Source: Caprella mutica (Eukaryota; Arthropoda; Malacostraca; Amphipoda; Caprellidae). Taken from it: a stretch of 64,000 nucleotides of DNA. The stretch is taken from positions 1 to 64,000 of the forward strand of contig CANNZV010002455.1 in NCBI GenBank assembly GCA_947561585.1. The letters are read 5' to 3'. The translations under genes were made by a program, and so were the position numbers. Under the pieces are notes generated by a model, which did not search any database, had not been told where the DNA came from, and was given only the letters and a program-made list of their open reading frames with translations. Shown piece after piece: positions 10,386 to 34,618 of this stretch; position 1 is the first letter of the stretch, and each line of letters starts with the position of its first letter.

Positions 10386-11588
10386 CAGGGTGACCCACAA
10401 AAAAGTTAACCGTACTTAAAATTGATATTACTCGGATGCTATTATATATAATTAGGTTTTGTAAAGTACATTTTATGACGCAACTATTTATCTGTCAATC
10501 CTTCAAAAAATTAGTTCAATCTATGTTACGATATGGATACAGCAACGTTTTTAGTGTAGGGTACCTAAAACAGGCTTGCGCAAGGCCAAAAAAATAATTT
10601 CCAAGGAAGGCTGAATGAAACAATATCAAATAAACAAGTTATATTAAATCCCTAATGATTTAAACTGAAAAACATTGGATCAGGTTATATAATAAATCTC
10701 TTCAAATGTCAAAAAATAAATGCTACAAATGATGCTCTACGCACCATTTCCTTCCACGTGACCTCAATTTCTGTCAACACACAAGCGAGCCTTTGTTATC
10801 AATGTATTCATGAGTCATTTGATCAGCTGTGGATTTTCTTTGAGCAAATTGACTTCATGAATGATCCTTTCTCGCGACTCGTTGATATTTTCCAGTGAAC
10901 TATAGTACACCTCATTCTTTAGATTTCTTTATAAAGAATAGTCGCAAGACGTCAAATCTGGGAATCTTGTAGGCCACTCAATATCATGGTTCAGGACTAC
11001 AATGCGATCGCCAAACAACTTTTTCAGCCTTTCTTTGACAGTAAGCCGATGATGAAGAGGGGCACCGTACTGGAACCACCAGAGTCTGTTAAATCGATTG
11101 TTGAAAACGCAGAGCAGTTCTGGGACTATCTTTTCGTTGATCATAGTCAGGTAAAGATCCCCATTAAAGTTGCCGTCATAGAAGAAGGGCCCAATGAGAG
11201 AGCCATTTCCGTATAGTCCAATCCAAAGGGAGAGTTTTTCTCTACAGATACTCTTATCGAAGTTGAATTCTGGTGGACTGTTTTTCGGTGCATATTGTCT
11301 GACATTACGAATGTTTACTGTACCATTCATGAAATTTGTGTGATTATTTGATTTTGTTTCATTCAAACTTTCTTGGAAATTATTTTCTGTCCTTGCGCAA
11401 GCCTGTTTTAGGTACCCTACATTAAAAACGTTGCTGTATCCATACCGTAACATAGTTTAAACTAATTTTTTTAAGGATCGACAGATAAATAAATGCGTCA
11501 TAAAATGTAATTTACAAAACTGAATTGTATATTAGCATTTGAGTAATATCAATTCAAAGTACGGTTAACTTTTTTGTAGGTCACCCTG
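10386..11588 (-). mobile_element. mariner/Tc1-type transposon with long inverted repeats
   Basis: The element is bounded by TA dinucleotides (10384-10385 and 11589-11590). Its ends start CAGGGTGACC and are inverted at the other side (GGTCACCCTG). The inverted repeats extend for over 200 bp (10386-10620 against about 11355-11588), which is long for this superfamily. The 5' end of the transposase frame lies inside the right repeat, so the same residues are also encoded, decayed, in the left one. The strand given is that of the transposase. Confidence 0.85.
10929..11453 (-). pseudogene. mariner-type transposase, internally deleted and inactive
   Basis: The frame encodes 174 residues. It carries the C-terminal half of an IS630/mariner DDE domain: LWIGLYGNGSLIGPFFYDG, WFQYGAPLHHR and the third acidic motif FPDLTSCDY. 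The usual FQQDGAP motif has lost its aspartate (FQYGAP), so the catalytic triad is broken. Most of the N-terminal DNA-binding half is missing. The end of the protein continues, with stops, toward 10740 and includes a remnant of the usual C-terminal histidine-rich motif. Confidence 0.75.
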
Positions 11589-11599
11589 TATAGCTGTTT

Positions 11600-12650
11600 C
11601 TTCTCTCCGAAAGTGTTACTGCTGGTCAATGTGCCTTCGAGATCAGGCTCAACACACCAAATGCTTCTTTTGTAAAAGTAATTAAGAAGTGTGTCAAAAA
11701 ACTTAACCGTATTGGCAGAGCAAAACGTTGAATTGATCTGGAGTATTGTTGAAATGACTCGGAATTCATCAGTTTCACAACAAGTAGGAGTTAGCTCGAA
11801 AAATCACAGGAAAGGCTTATTGTTAAAACCTTAAGAGATCTAAATTATTCATAAGCTGTATGCAGCAGATTTCAACAAAAGAACACAACTTGCTTCGTCA
11901 TTTATTGGAATATACGAAATGAACCCTATTTTCATGGAACTTATCATGTCTGATGAAGCTCACTTCTGCTTAGATGGTACTGTTAACAAACAAAATTCAA
12001 GAATTTTGGCAAGTGGAAACCAAGAAAAGATCCATGCCTTACCTTCTTCATTCTCAACGGGTCACAGTTTGGTGCGCAGAACCTTTTTTTTTTGTACTTT
12101 ACCCTATTTTTTAATATCCGGCTGTAATTGCAATCACTGATAATTCAGAACGTTATTTAAAGATGCTCAACGGTGAGTTTTCCCCTATATTATCAGAAAA
12201 AGTAATGGGTCATTATTAATTTCTTCGAAACAGTGCCACATGCCACACAACACGACTTTAATGGCTGATCTGAGGAATAAATCTCCTGGCAAGGTAATTT
12301 CAAAATTTAGTGATATTGAATGGGTACTCAGTTCACCCAACCTAACACTCCCTGATTTATATTTATGGAGTTATTTGAAAAGAAAGGTATACATGAACAA
12401 CCCAACACTGCAGACCTCAAGGCAAACAGCATGAATTGATTCTATTATAACGCTACAGAATCATAGCATGAAGGCATCGACCATAAAAATGAATAATGCA
12501 GCAATTCGTGGTGGCCATTTGCGTTTAAAATTTTCAAAATGCAAATTAAATTCATAAAACGTAGGATTTTAGCTTTAAAATTGTATATTGATTTTCCCTA
12601 TTAATCAGTAAATCTATGTTAAATATACGTTTTAAAACTGGCCATTTGTA
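11600..12650 (+). pseudogene. Second mariner-type transposase relic
   Basis: Three separate open pieces on the plus strand belong to one decayed transposase. Near 11940-12045 the frame reads MSDEAHFCLDGTVNKQNSRI, the first catalytic-aspartate motif of the family. Near 12310-12434 it reads LTLPDLYLWSYLKRKVY, the third-motif region. Upstream, 11740-11880 resembles the helix-turn-helix part. Stops and frameshifts separate them. It is a different lineage from the neighbour at 10386-11588 because the motif residues differ. Confidence 0.7.
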
Positions 12651-13535
12651 ATGCGTACCCAGTATTATAACATCAAACAGGAAATGTATTTATAGATAAA
12701 AGATTACATGCAATGATATAGGGACAATAATTTTTCTCCTCCCCCATTTCCTGGGGGGCTGGGGAAGAGTTTTTCTCCAAAATTGTTCAAATTGAAGGCA
12801 GCAAACATCCTCACTTTATGCAAGACATAAAGAAAACAATTTCATCATAGTAGGGATATATAGGGGTTTCCTTAACTTTGATTAAACCAATATATTGAAT
12901 TAAACCTAATGCTCAAACCTATCAGATATAAATTTAAAAGGGCAGTGAACCTTTGGACAATAATTTTCTTTCTTGATAGTAAATCGATTGAATGACATTA
13001 ATTATTGAATAAAATGAGGTAATCTTATTTTTCAATATTTTATTTACACAATTTAATTTAATTAATTTTCAACAACAATGCCATCTTCTGATGAACATCT
13101 TATAGGTATGTACGACAAATGATAAAGCTGTTTTTAGTTATATTGCTGTTTGTTTCTAGTTTAATTTTTATTAAATTTAAGTTTATATTATGTTTACCAG
13201 TTAATCTTAATCATTGACATTTATATAGATAGGTTCGAGTACAGCTATTGTTTAAAAATTCGTTAAAAGATAGAGCATTATGTGAACAAACAGATCGCAG
13301 CGTCGTTCTTGCCGGTGCGAAGGAAGATGCCAATTACATGCATATAATAATATACATTTTTCTGGTTATTCATTGTATTTCAGTCGAATAAATTTTCAGA
13401 GTTATATTAATAATTACTGAACATTGATTCTTTAGGCAAAAAGGGCCAACATTTTAGATGAGTTTACTGTCCCGTTAAGAAATTATCATCACAGGAAATG
13501 CTAGATTATTTTGTGTATGTATGCCAACAATGACA
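12651..13535. other. Non-coding 5' flank of kinase gene A
   Basis: No convincing exon, RNA gene or bounded repeat. It may contain distal regulatory sequence of kinase A, but nothing specific is visible. Confidence 0.4.
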
Positions 13536-13539
13536 GTTC

Positions 13540-13695
13540 AGTCTCATCAGTTAACAGTTGAGAATTGGTGTAAGAGAATGTGCATAGAATACTGATCATT
13601 GAACCGTCAAATAAACTTACAGAAACTTCTTTAGTCATTAAGAGTTATATAGAACTAAGAGGAAGGAAATACAAATTCTGTTGTATATTTAAGTT
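13540..13695 (+). promoter_or_regulatory. Conserved 5' block of kinase A (promoter/5' UTR candidate)
   Basis: This block is strongly similar to 36550-36700 upstream of kinase B. Shared landmarks are CATCAGTT, GTCAAATAAACTTACAG and ACTAAGAGGAAGGAAATACA. It ends in a TATATTTAA stretch about 120 bases before the ATG. Conservation in otherwise diverged flanks suggests core promoter and 5' UTR. Confidence 0.55.
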
Positions 13696-13807
13696 GATAA
13701 ATTAAATTTTGCTTGTATTCAAAAAATCAAGCGATAGGTTGAGGAAATATTTATCACGTAGTAATTTGTGAATATTGAAAAAGAATAGTTTCGGTAAATT
13801 AAGTGCC

Positions 13808-25322
<11,515 letters not shown>

Positions 25323-26634
25323 AATTCCCTCTTCGATGGAAAGAAAAACAAAGATTGGAGCCCATGAGAGCGTATGGAATTTTTAATCGTATTCTAGATT
25401 ATTTAACCATTATGAATCGCTTATGTTTAATCTAGATTGTTATTTATTGTATGTCAATATACGTATATATATATATACTTTTTTCGAATAATAGAATTAT
25501 GAATTTCATATACACTACACACGTGTTTACAACAAAAAATACTGGTGAATTGATATGAATCTCTGCAGGGAATTGACCGATTGATAACATCTAGCGAATT
25601 GACCATATAGTATATCTGTATATTCTATAAGTCATTGTTCAGATATTTAAATCAGTCGAGTGTTTATTGTCTAAGAAATTATCCAGGGTGTTCCATTTCA
25701 GATTCGAAAAAAATTGACAGCTTGTATAAAAACCCGAAACAAATGGATACCCTGTTTCTAGGGCCATTTCTAACCTTCATAAAACATTTTGATAGGTTTT
25801 TTTAATAGGTATAGTTTCCACTAATAATCCTCTTCTAGGAACATAAGTAGGTACTTGTGAATATCTATTTAGGAGCACCTTCGTAACTTTAAAAGTCACC
25901 ATCTTGAAAACTAAGCAGTTTTGATAATTAATGTTTTTGTGAAATGATCTTTTTTATGTGAAACTCCCTAGCTACATGTTCCATAAATTACCTCATAATC
26001 AGGATATCAATATCTCTATAACGAAGCATTTTTTTGACGTTTTGGTATTTGTTTGGGTTTTATTTAAGCTATCAAATTTTGTCGGATCTGAAATGAAACT
26101 CCCTGTATTTTCTCGTATTGTGATATTGATCTATTATTTTTATTTTTTTAGAGAAGACGCCTAAAAAAAGTTTATTATTGAGAATTATTTATATTTGAAG
26201 CAAAATTTATGTTTCGATAAAAATAATATCTTTTCTGTATCTATTTATTCGAAAGAAATGCTTCAGTTAACACAAATAACAAGAGGAAAATATATGTATC
26301 CTTTTTTAGAATTCAAATACGTATTTAATTTTCTATCTTATAATGCTGTAAATATATGTATATCCACATAGTATATGCTTCAAATGAAATTCTAAAACCG
26401 TATCTCTTATCCAAATTATTGTTCATCTCTAAAATATTGAAAAGGACTAATGATTACTTTGATTCTTGCCTATAACAACTAATGTAAGTTATATTACTTA
26501 TATAATTATGCAAAATGTTTTGAAATAATATTCTCAGCCTATTGCCTTCCTTACAAGAAAACAAAAGTTCAGTTAGGTACTGATTGTAATGATAAAATTA
26601 TAAAACAAATTAATTGGAAATAATTATTGTATGT
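25323..26634. other. 3' flank of kinase A
   Basis: 3' UTR and intergenic sequence. A weak tandem pattern with GAATTGACC words occurs at 25550-25610 and is comparable with the flank of kinase B. No gene was seen. Confidence 0.4.
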
Positions 26635-26957
26635 TTAAAGGTCCTCTCCAGGTCCCGGTAAAAAAGTAGTTTATTACATAATTTTGTAGATCTAATAATT
26701 GGACTAGGATTATTATTCTGCAAACCGCATACAATTCGATTAAGTGGATATTATATTATGTGCTTTTAATTTTTTAATACTCTGTGTGCATCAATTGAGC
26801 AAATCAATAACCTGACGGTAAAGAAGAAGATTTAACACTCTTTGTTTTGATTTCAAATTTGAATTTATAAACAAACAGTGCGTTTCGGCTTTTTTCAAGG
26901 TATAAATTGTTTCCCAAAGTATATAAACGTTTCTATAATAAGTTTATCCAATTTTAT

Positions 26958-29060
26958 GGATCAGTGTAAATTCATCGCGGATAAATTCATCGCAGTAAAT
27001 TCATCGCGGTAAATTCATCGCGTGGTAAATTCATCGCATTGTAAATTCATCGCGTGGTAAATTCATCGCGTAGTAATTTCATCGCAGGTAAATTCATCGC
27101 ATATAGTAAATCATCGATGACATATAACAGGAAGGTAGATAATACGAATAATAGAGAGGTATATAAATAATAGATAATTTAAGAAAAAAAGACATTGTAA
27201 CGTTATAAATAATATGGTACACAGACAATTGGGCACAGGGAAATTGGGCCTGCCGACAATTGGGCCTAAAACAATTGGGCACCAGTACAATTGCGCCCAA
27301 GATAAATGGGCCCCAAAACAATTGAGCCCAGAAAAAAATTGGGCAGAGGACACAATGAAGAAGTTTTACTTTGTTATTACATAGGGTAGTGACAATATTA
27401 TATTTGAAATATGTTTATTTTCTTTAAAAATATATTTATAATTTTTTAATTCGATTGATATATACTTGATAAGGCGTATATTATGAAGCCCGTTAAATCT
27501 CATTTGGATTGTTAATCTCATGTTTGATGCAATGAAAATCTTTGAAGTATTTAAATAAGTCGAATTAAATTGAATCGTGTCATGTGGATCCAATTTGTAG
27601 TGTAAATCGTCTGAAAAAATGGTCATAGTAATATTTAGTTAATAAAATTGTTAAATTTGAAAGATTTTCATTACATTGAACTATGATAAATTGAACAGTT
27701 GTAGGGATAAACTGAGATTATGGGAATACATTTTGTAATAATAATTTATAAAACTCTTTTCTATTGAAAACAGACTGCAGTGAACAGATTTCAACAAATT
27801 CACATTAACTTTCAAGTTGACTTGTATGTTCCAAAAATTTCAGCATGTCTTGGTGGGCCACGGCTATCTTTAAATACCCACATTCTTATTTTCTATTGTC
27901 TCTTCATCTAAAATAGCCACATTCTTATTTTCTATTGGCTACATCCTAACTCACTCACTATACAGGAGTTCACTATAGTGGTACTGTAACTAGGAAATTT
28001 GTTACTTACATGAATTATCTAAAAATAATACAAAAAATTATAGCAGTTTAAAAAAATAATAGTATTCATTCATAAAATGAATATGTTCTACTACTAAAAA
28101 TTATATATTTTTCTTAACAAGAATATATTTTTCATATTAGGAATATTCTTTATTTTAATTATGTTCAAGACTATATTTTTATGCAAAATTCATATTGTCA
28201 CATCCCTAGTTATCACAGTAGCAATGGTCATTAATTAAGTTAATACAGTAGACTTTGAAAAAATGGGCAAATAATATATTGGTCTTTGGGCCTAATTGTC
28301 TTGGGGCCCAATCGTTCGGGGTCCAATTGTCATGGAGCCCAATTTTCGGTTCACGAAATAATGTATGGATATGTATGTTGCTAAAGCAAACCGTTAATAT
28401 CAAAAATGATATTCTATAGTTACAACTGCAGAAAAAATATATCTAAATTAATTTTAATAAGATAAATTGTAATCAATATCTCTTAAATAAATAGGAAAAC
28501 CTGATTCCCATTTACTGATGCAATTACGCTTAGCTGATCATATTTTCAAAGAGGTGTAGCATTTACAGTTATGTTGTTGTTCAAACTATAAGTAGCTACC
28601 CAAATACGTAATTTGAGAATTAACATAAATTTAAATTAAAGAAAAATATGCATAACAATAAAATAATAAATTAATACAATTACCCACATATTAAATGTTT
28701 TATAGTAATTGTATGATATACATTTGAAAATTATATGACATTCTACGTAATACTAAAATCCAATCATTTAAAATAAACTAATAGCACAGATTCGTACAAA
28801 CAAGTTACCCTAATCCAGCGAAAATAAAGTAAGGTCGGCATAATTAAAATTTGCAAAAAGTTTATTAAAGTTTATCAATTTAATTTTATATTGTACCATG
28901 CGATGAATTTACCATGCGATGAATTTACTGCGCGATGAATTTACCACGCGATGAATTTACCATGCGATGAATTTACCACGCGATGAATTTACCACGCGAT
29001 GAATTTACGGCGATGAATTTACCGGCGATGAATTTACTGCGATGAATTCACCGGATACCC
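26958..29060. mobile_element. Foldback element (c) with perfect 8-bp target duplication
   Basis: The arms are arrays of GTAAATTCATCGCG-type units (26965-27115) and the inverse, CGATGAATTTACC (28895-29055), with about ten units per side. The element is flanked by AATTTTAT at 26950-26957 and 29061-29068. Removing it and one duplicate restores the MITE sequence. It has no transposase. It carries foldback (d) copy 2 inside it. Eight-base duplications are seen in hAT and P-type elements; Galileo-like foldbacks belong to the P superfamily. Confidence 0.8.
27215..28345. mobile_element. Foldback element (d), copy 2, nested in (c)
   Basis: The left arm (27222-27350) has repeated ACAATTGGGC units. The right arm (28262-28345) has GGGCCCAATCGT-type inverse units. 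The interior matches copy 1 at 23505-24290, plus an extra segment (about 27840-28010) containing a direct repeat of CACATTCTTATTTTCTATTG. There is no ORF of note. Confidence 0.7.
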
Positions 29061-29290
29061 AATTTTATACCTTTACACGAATAATAATTGTACCAAGTCG
29101 ACATTCAAAACAAATGGTGTACATTCTTTTTCTTCTGACTGAAAATTTAGCAAGTCGGAAGTGAAATAGGATATTAGAGTTTCGATTATACATATCTGTA
29201 AAAACAATTACAACTAAATATATGCTATCAAATTTGATGGGGTTTGCAGCAAGTTGATAAAACACAATCGAGCCGTGAATAGGCTTACAA

Positions 29291-30710
29291 AAAAAAGGTT
29301 CAATGAATTCGCTTAAGAACTAAAGAGAGTTTGTTTAGAATCTGCCTCCGGTGTTTATTAAGTTTATATTTAAAATTAGCACTTGCAAGCCAGGACAACA
29401 CTTCAGCAATCAATCTGAACTGAGCTAGATACTAACGATTATTTGGATCCTTCTTCACGTTCTAACTTATTGTTTGGGCAGTTTTGCCCTTAGCTAGCCG
29501 GTTAAGAAAATGATATGCAGCGTTTGACAACTGATTCTGGAATTTATTAAAAGGTCTTATCTACTATAAAACTAACAATGAAATATAGGCTCCTACACAT
29601 TACAAGTTAAAGTTTTATATCAGAGGAAGTTAAACAATATCATAACCGCTTGCCCCCTTCCAGTCCATTGGTTACTATTCAGCGAAGCAGTAGCAATTTC
29701 CAGACTGCTGTTGGCATGACTCATCGACATCGCATGGTATTTAAGGGCCTCGGAACTATGCCATATGCGCCAAAACCAGCTTATCTTTGAGTCAGCACTA
29801 GCTAAATCTTCACCAGGATAGGGAGGGGTAACAAAATCCTACAAGTTAAAACATCCTAATCTTCATACTAACCGAGAATTTATTGGGATCCGGACCTGGA
29901 GGCACTGCACAAAATAATAGACTTCTAGTTTTTCTATTACACTCTGACACCCTGCCTCAGCCACTGCAGCTTCCAAACAAACAATGAGCTAATCTATGGT
30001 CTATGATATAATACTTTTAATTTTCGTTCCAACAATTTTGGCTAAAAATGCAGGCAAGTTCTCTTAAAATGAAATAAAATATGCTACTTTTTTATTATTA
30101 AAACCTAAGTATGCTAATTTTTAAAATACATTCATTGTTGAATGGAACACTTATCGTTACGATTATTATGAATTTGAGTCTGTTGGCACCAACCACACAA
30201 TCCTATTCCATTTTCAATAAATCGCTACGATCTCCTGTTTAAAAATAATGATAAATAAAATGAGTCGCACCAATTTATAGTAGCGTATAAACCAGACTTT
30301 ATTAGAAATGGACTTGGAGATTGCATTTATCCTATTGTGAATATATAGTCTGATGAAAAACTGTATTATTATCAGTAGGACTGGATTTATGAAAGGTTTA
30401 TGTTTTGGCGACAAAAAAACTTTGGGCAAATGCGACTTGAATTGATGAAAATTGCTTTTATTTAAAAATCAAAATACAAAACATATCTGAATCTGTTGAA
30501 GGAAAATAGATAAGGAATTACTTCCAACAAGACGTAAACCGTCATGTTGGTCGGTTCCTATGACAAACTTTTATCACAAATGTTTTGTGATCCTTATATA
30601 TCAAGGAACATATAAACATGAGATAAACAAAGCTCTATAGTACCTAGCTATCTTGCCCACCCAACTACATCCGGCATGTTTTTTCTTGGCAATGACTTTC
30701 CATCCACCCA
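29291..30710. other. Intergenic, unassigned
   Basis: The 29400-29960 part is more GC-balanced and may be an old retroelement. No protein motif or terminal repeat was found. Confidence 0.35.
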
Positions 30711-30711
30711 C

Positions 30712-32100
30712 TTCGAGGTAGGGGAAGATGGTCATCAATGGGACACTGGGAACAATGGGACATGCCCAATAACTTTTTTATTTGAGGGTAATTTATAACA
30801 ACTTCTTAGTGGTAAATTAGGCACATTTCAGTGCATTCACTCGCATTGCATTCAGCGGTTGGGGTGCAGTCAGCTCTGCTTAAAAGCGAAAACATGTTTT
30901 AGAGGTGGGAAAACTAAATTTTTCGTATTTTGTTTCAATTGTTATAAATTTGTTAATTTAACATATTTTACTTATGGCATTTTTCCATAATATTGAATAA
31001 TATTTAAAATATGATCATATGAAAGGATTGTCTTTATACTTTTGTAGTTGTACCAATATACTCATATGTTTTCAAAATGGCGTTATGTGATCATTGGGAC
31101 AGTAAATTTGGTGAACAATATAGGACAGTGACATATTGTCAACCAAACTGTCTAGTTATTCCATATGAATCAATAAATATCTATTTTTGATACAATAACG
31201 TGAACTGTAGCATCAGGACATCTTGTAGAAACAGAACTTCCAGCTGAAGCGGGACTTTCGACCATGTTCCAGAGCTTTAGCACTCTGAGGTCATCACAAA
31301 GCACAGCATATAAAACAAATTTTTCATAATAAAAGAAAAAGACGCAGCATGATTGAACCGGATACACCAGAGATAGAAGAGCTTATTGACGGTGCCACAA
31401 AAAAGATAAGGCTTTCGAAATCACTTCATAAAATATCCGCAAATGGCCTGTAAACTCTTGCTCGTGGTCTGGTACAGAACCTTAAATCTAACTGATCCAT
31501 TCGTCTAAAGAAGTGGACGAAGATATGCCCACTTGATGAACTTAAACCTGTACGAAAAACGTTGAAAATGTAGGTTTATGTTCTTGTAGAGTTTGATGAC
31601 ACGTCTAAAACGTATTCTGTTGGTGTAATTTACTAAGCCAAAGGATGAAAAAGATGAATACGAAATATTGATGTAAGGCGAAGATTCAAGTGCAATGAGT
31701 CTCATTTTTCAAATGTTCCTGACATGGAATCGGTAAAGCTAGAGGTACATAAACTGATATTATATGAACTAACTAAGTGTGGGACAACATAAAGAGATAA
31801 TTCAAACTTGAAAATCGACTATAATCTCAAAAATATAATATTTAAATGAACTGTCCCATCGTTCAACAGGGCATGTCCCATTGTTCACCAGTGCTAGTAT
31901 ACAATGGGACAAATTTTTTTGTTTCTTATTTAATTTTTTTCTAGTCAACAGAAATGTGATAGCATTCTAGTTAGTTTCATTTTATAAAGGAATATCTATA
32001 TTACGTATGGTTTTGTTGTTGTTCATATTCTGTTCAAAGTAAATGAAATATCTATCTTTTTGTGTTTTTTGTCCCATTGATGGCCACCTTCTCCTACGTG
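30712..32100. mobile_element. DNA transposon relic with TIRs containing ATCAATGGGACA
   Basis: The left end GGTAGGGGAAGATGGTCATC, followed by AATGGGACA, is inverted at the right (TGTCCCATTGATGGCCACC followed by TTCTCCTAC). Extra TGGGACA words occur inside both ends, near 30755 and near 31855-31915. The interior holds decayed plus-strand coding-like sequence (31350-31790) with several stops, reading for instance IEELIDGATKKIRLSKS. I cannot assign the superfamily. Confidence 0.6.
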
Positions 32101-32409
32101 GATACATCAGCACTTGTATCCTGCTCACTTGACATGACACCATATTTATCGTAATGGTTATTTTAAAACAACTCACGTTTCTAAGTCAGATAGAGTAGGA
32201 GAAAAGAATTATATTACAATATAACTCGTACACTATCGTAAATTATTTCTATCTAACATCAAATTCACATGAAAAATACATTACTTGCCTTCGTAGTTAT
32301 TATACCTCAATTACATCCCATTCCTTTATCATAGTTCTTCCACCCAAATTTTAATATCTTATTTCACTATGCAGGATCACAGAGATATTTCGAAACAATT
32401 AAGATTTCT

Positions 32410-32890
32410 TCCACACAGAGAGAAAAAAGTACAACCCATATGGTCATGTCTAATGTGTCATCAATATATGCTTTGATCAATTTATTACGTGAGTTGATTG
32501 GACTTTATTTGATCATGTTTTCATGTGTGTAAAAACAACTATGACATGGTTTATCAACAAACAATAGCTACTTCAATTAATCTTATGAATTTAATCAACT
32601 TACTTATTTTTTTGATCATTTTAACGTATTTTGAAACAACTATTACATAGTGTATTGTAGTAACTCATAAAGACCGTTAATCCAATGTATCTGGTGTATA
32701 AATTAACTTATTATGAAAGTTTAGGTGTGGATCAAAATGACTGTTTTGTTTTAACAACGTCCATTAACTACTTACTTATAAGTATTACCTGAAACTCACC
32801 ACGTAGGTAAGGGCAAAATCAATCCAATCACATAAGTCAAAAACATCAAATTTGATTTAATTCAACTAATCCTTTCTCTGTGTGTAATTG
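32410..32890. mobile_element. Probable MITE with ACACAGAGA-type ends
   Basis: CACACAGAGAGAAA near 32412 is inverted as TTTCTCTGTGTG near 32872. The interior is AT-rich, has TTGATYAA words and no ORF. The target duplication is unclear. Confidence 0.45.
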
Positions 32891-33284
32891 ATTCCATAAT
32901 AAATCCCACCGCGATCGCACACATCTAGATGATAGTTCCCAAATTCTTCTCAACTGTTCAGTGTTCACCCACCACTACATAGATGGTATGTATAATATAA
33001 TTGTTTGACCATACATATATGTGTGGATGCCTTATAAATTATTCACCATTATAAATTTCTTCCTTCCCATTCTACTATACACCACTAACTATGCCGTAAA
33101 CAATATACAATTTCTGCTATCGGTACACTGATATGTTGAGATGTGAAATTGCATCACTGGCTACAACGTCCAAGGCCCGATCTCCACCGCTAGAGTGAAT
33201 GGAGATTTGTTATGTTATCGTAAGTACCTATTATATAGAAAGTTTAATGTTAAACTTTTGAATTGAACCTTTAGAGACTATATA
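32891..33284. other. Intergenic, unassigned
   Basis: No coding signal or bounded repeat was recognised. Confidence 0.35.
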
Positions 33285-33285
33285 C

Positions 33286-34618
33286 ACCCTGTGCCACGCT
33301 ATATTAGCGTAATGTCATTATTATTAATAAAACCCTACTTTATGGCTGGTACTTCTGTTGTATATTATAGTTAGTATTTAAAACCTGTTATAAATTTTCA
33401 GCACATTTTGAATTGTAATTTCCCATTCATCAATGTTTAAAGATTTGAACAGCTTTCCAAGCGTGCCACGGTATTAGCTTATAGAAAAATAAATTCTACC
33501 AAAATTCAGCAACGTATGAAGTTTTAATAATGAGATATAATTTTACGTTGTTTATTTATGCAAAAAAATTATATTGCAAAGCCAAACTTTAATTTTAATA
33601 ATTTATACCATACATCAGATCATTTCTTCTGTTAAACAAATACAATTCTCTTATCGACAGATTAAGGCAGTTTTTCATTTCAGAACGAAGAATTGTGTTT
33701 GCAGAAGTCTTATTTGATTTCCACAATTTTTTTCAAAGTGTATTGCTTCCTATCCTTGTAAATAGCCCGCTTCAGGATCCCCCATAAATTTTCGATAGTT
33801 ATTTTTGAATCGGGAGAGCATGGTGGTCACCTTTCAAACCTATCGATGACAAGAAAGCCTGTGTTGCCAAAGCAGAGCAAAACGGGGCATTGTCAAGCTG
33901 AAATATCAACTTAATTTATGACGCTTCGGCAGCGGTACGTTTTCCAGCCATGGAAGCAAAGCGCCTGAAAAAGCTGGAAATAGGCCACAGAAATAATTAT
34001 TACGCCATCAGGCACTCTAACAGGAACATAGGGCGCAAGATCATTTCCAATCATACCTGCCCAAATTATTCACCTCCTCTTGGGAGGTGTAATGACGAAA
34101 ATTGATGTGACGCTCTTGGTCGCTTCCAACCCAACCTTTTCCCCATCTGTCAGGCTCGGCCAGAGTCGTTCTGGTCTCGTCAGTGAATAATTCCATTTGC
34201 ATATCTGTCTTCATATTCTTTTGCGCCTATTGCAACTGCATTTCCTTGTGTCTTGGAGTTATCAGGCAAAATTCTCCTCCCCATGACTCTCCGCAATCGG
34301 CAGCTTGTATATTTCGAGACTTCTGGCAAATTTCCTTCAGCAAAAATTGTTTTCCATATCTGCCATGGCTTCTTCATCCGCTGTACTGGTTATTCACTGT
34401 TTTCAGGATGCAGGAGTACGACCGAGTCTCCCTTGACGAAGGATAACCAAAAACCGCTTCAAAATGTCAATATAGCTGGTAATAGAGTGGGCTATAACTT
34501 TAGGAGGAGCTCCTGTAACTTTATTTTTAATAATGGTAGCTTTTTCAGCCTCAGTGAGACCCTTACTCCATCTCATTGTCATAAAAATCGTTCGCAGCTA
34601 ATATCGTGGCCCACCTAT
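33286..34618 (-). mobile_element. Tc1-type transposon relic
   Basis: The left end CACCCTGTGCCACGCTATAT (after TA) is roughly inverted at 34592-34618 (AGCTAATATCGTGGCCCACC). The minus strand carries a decayed transposase. It reads MTMRWSKGLTEAEKATIIKN at the start (about 34580), FTDETRTTLAEPDRWG near 34180 and an ILKRAIYKDRKQYTL-like end near 33750. Several stops and frameshifts break it, so it cannot encode a working transposase. Confidence 0.7.

Larger units (their letters stand above)
26639..29290 (-). mobile_element. TTAA-flanked MITE, copy 1, split by a foldback element
   Basis: The left end AGGTCCTCTCCAGG (from 26639) follows a TTAA. The sequence is the inverse of the MITE at 51261-51857. 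It runs to 26957, is interrupted by foldback (c), and resumes at 29061 with ACCTTTACACGAATA and GGTGTACATTCTTTTTCTTC. The far terminus near 29290 has decayed. TTAA target duplication is the piggyBac pattern, but the superfamily is inference. Confidence 0.75.

Noticed and set aside
26965..27115. Regular short repeats resembling a CRISPR-like array
   Set aside because: The units abut with almost no spacer, an inverse array lies 1.8 kb away, and the whole is flanked by a target duplication in a eukaryotic genome, so these are foldback arms.
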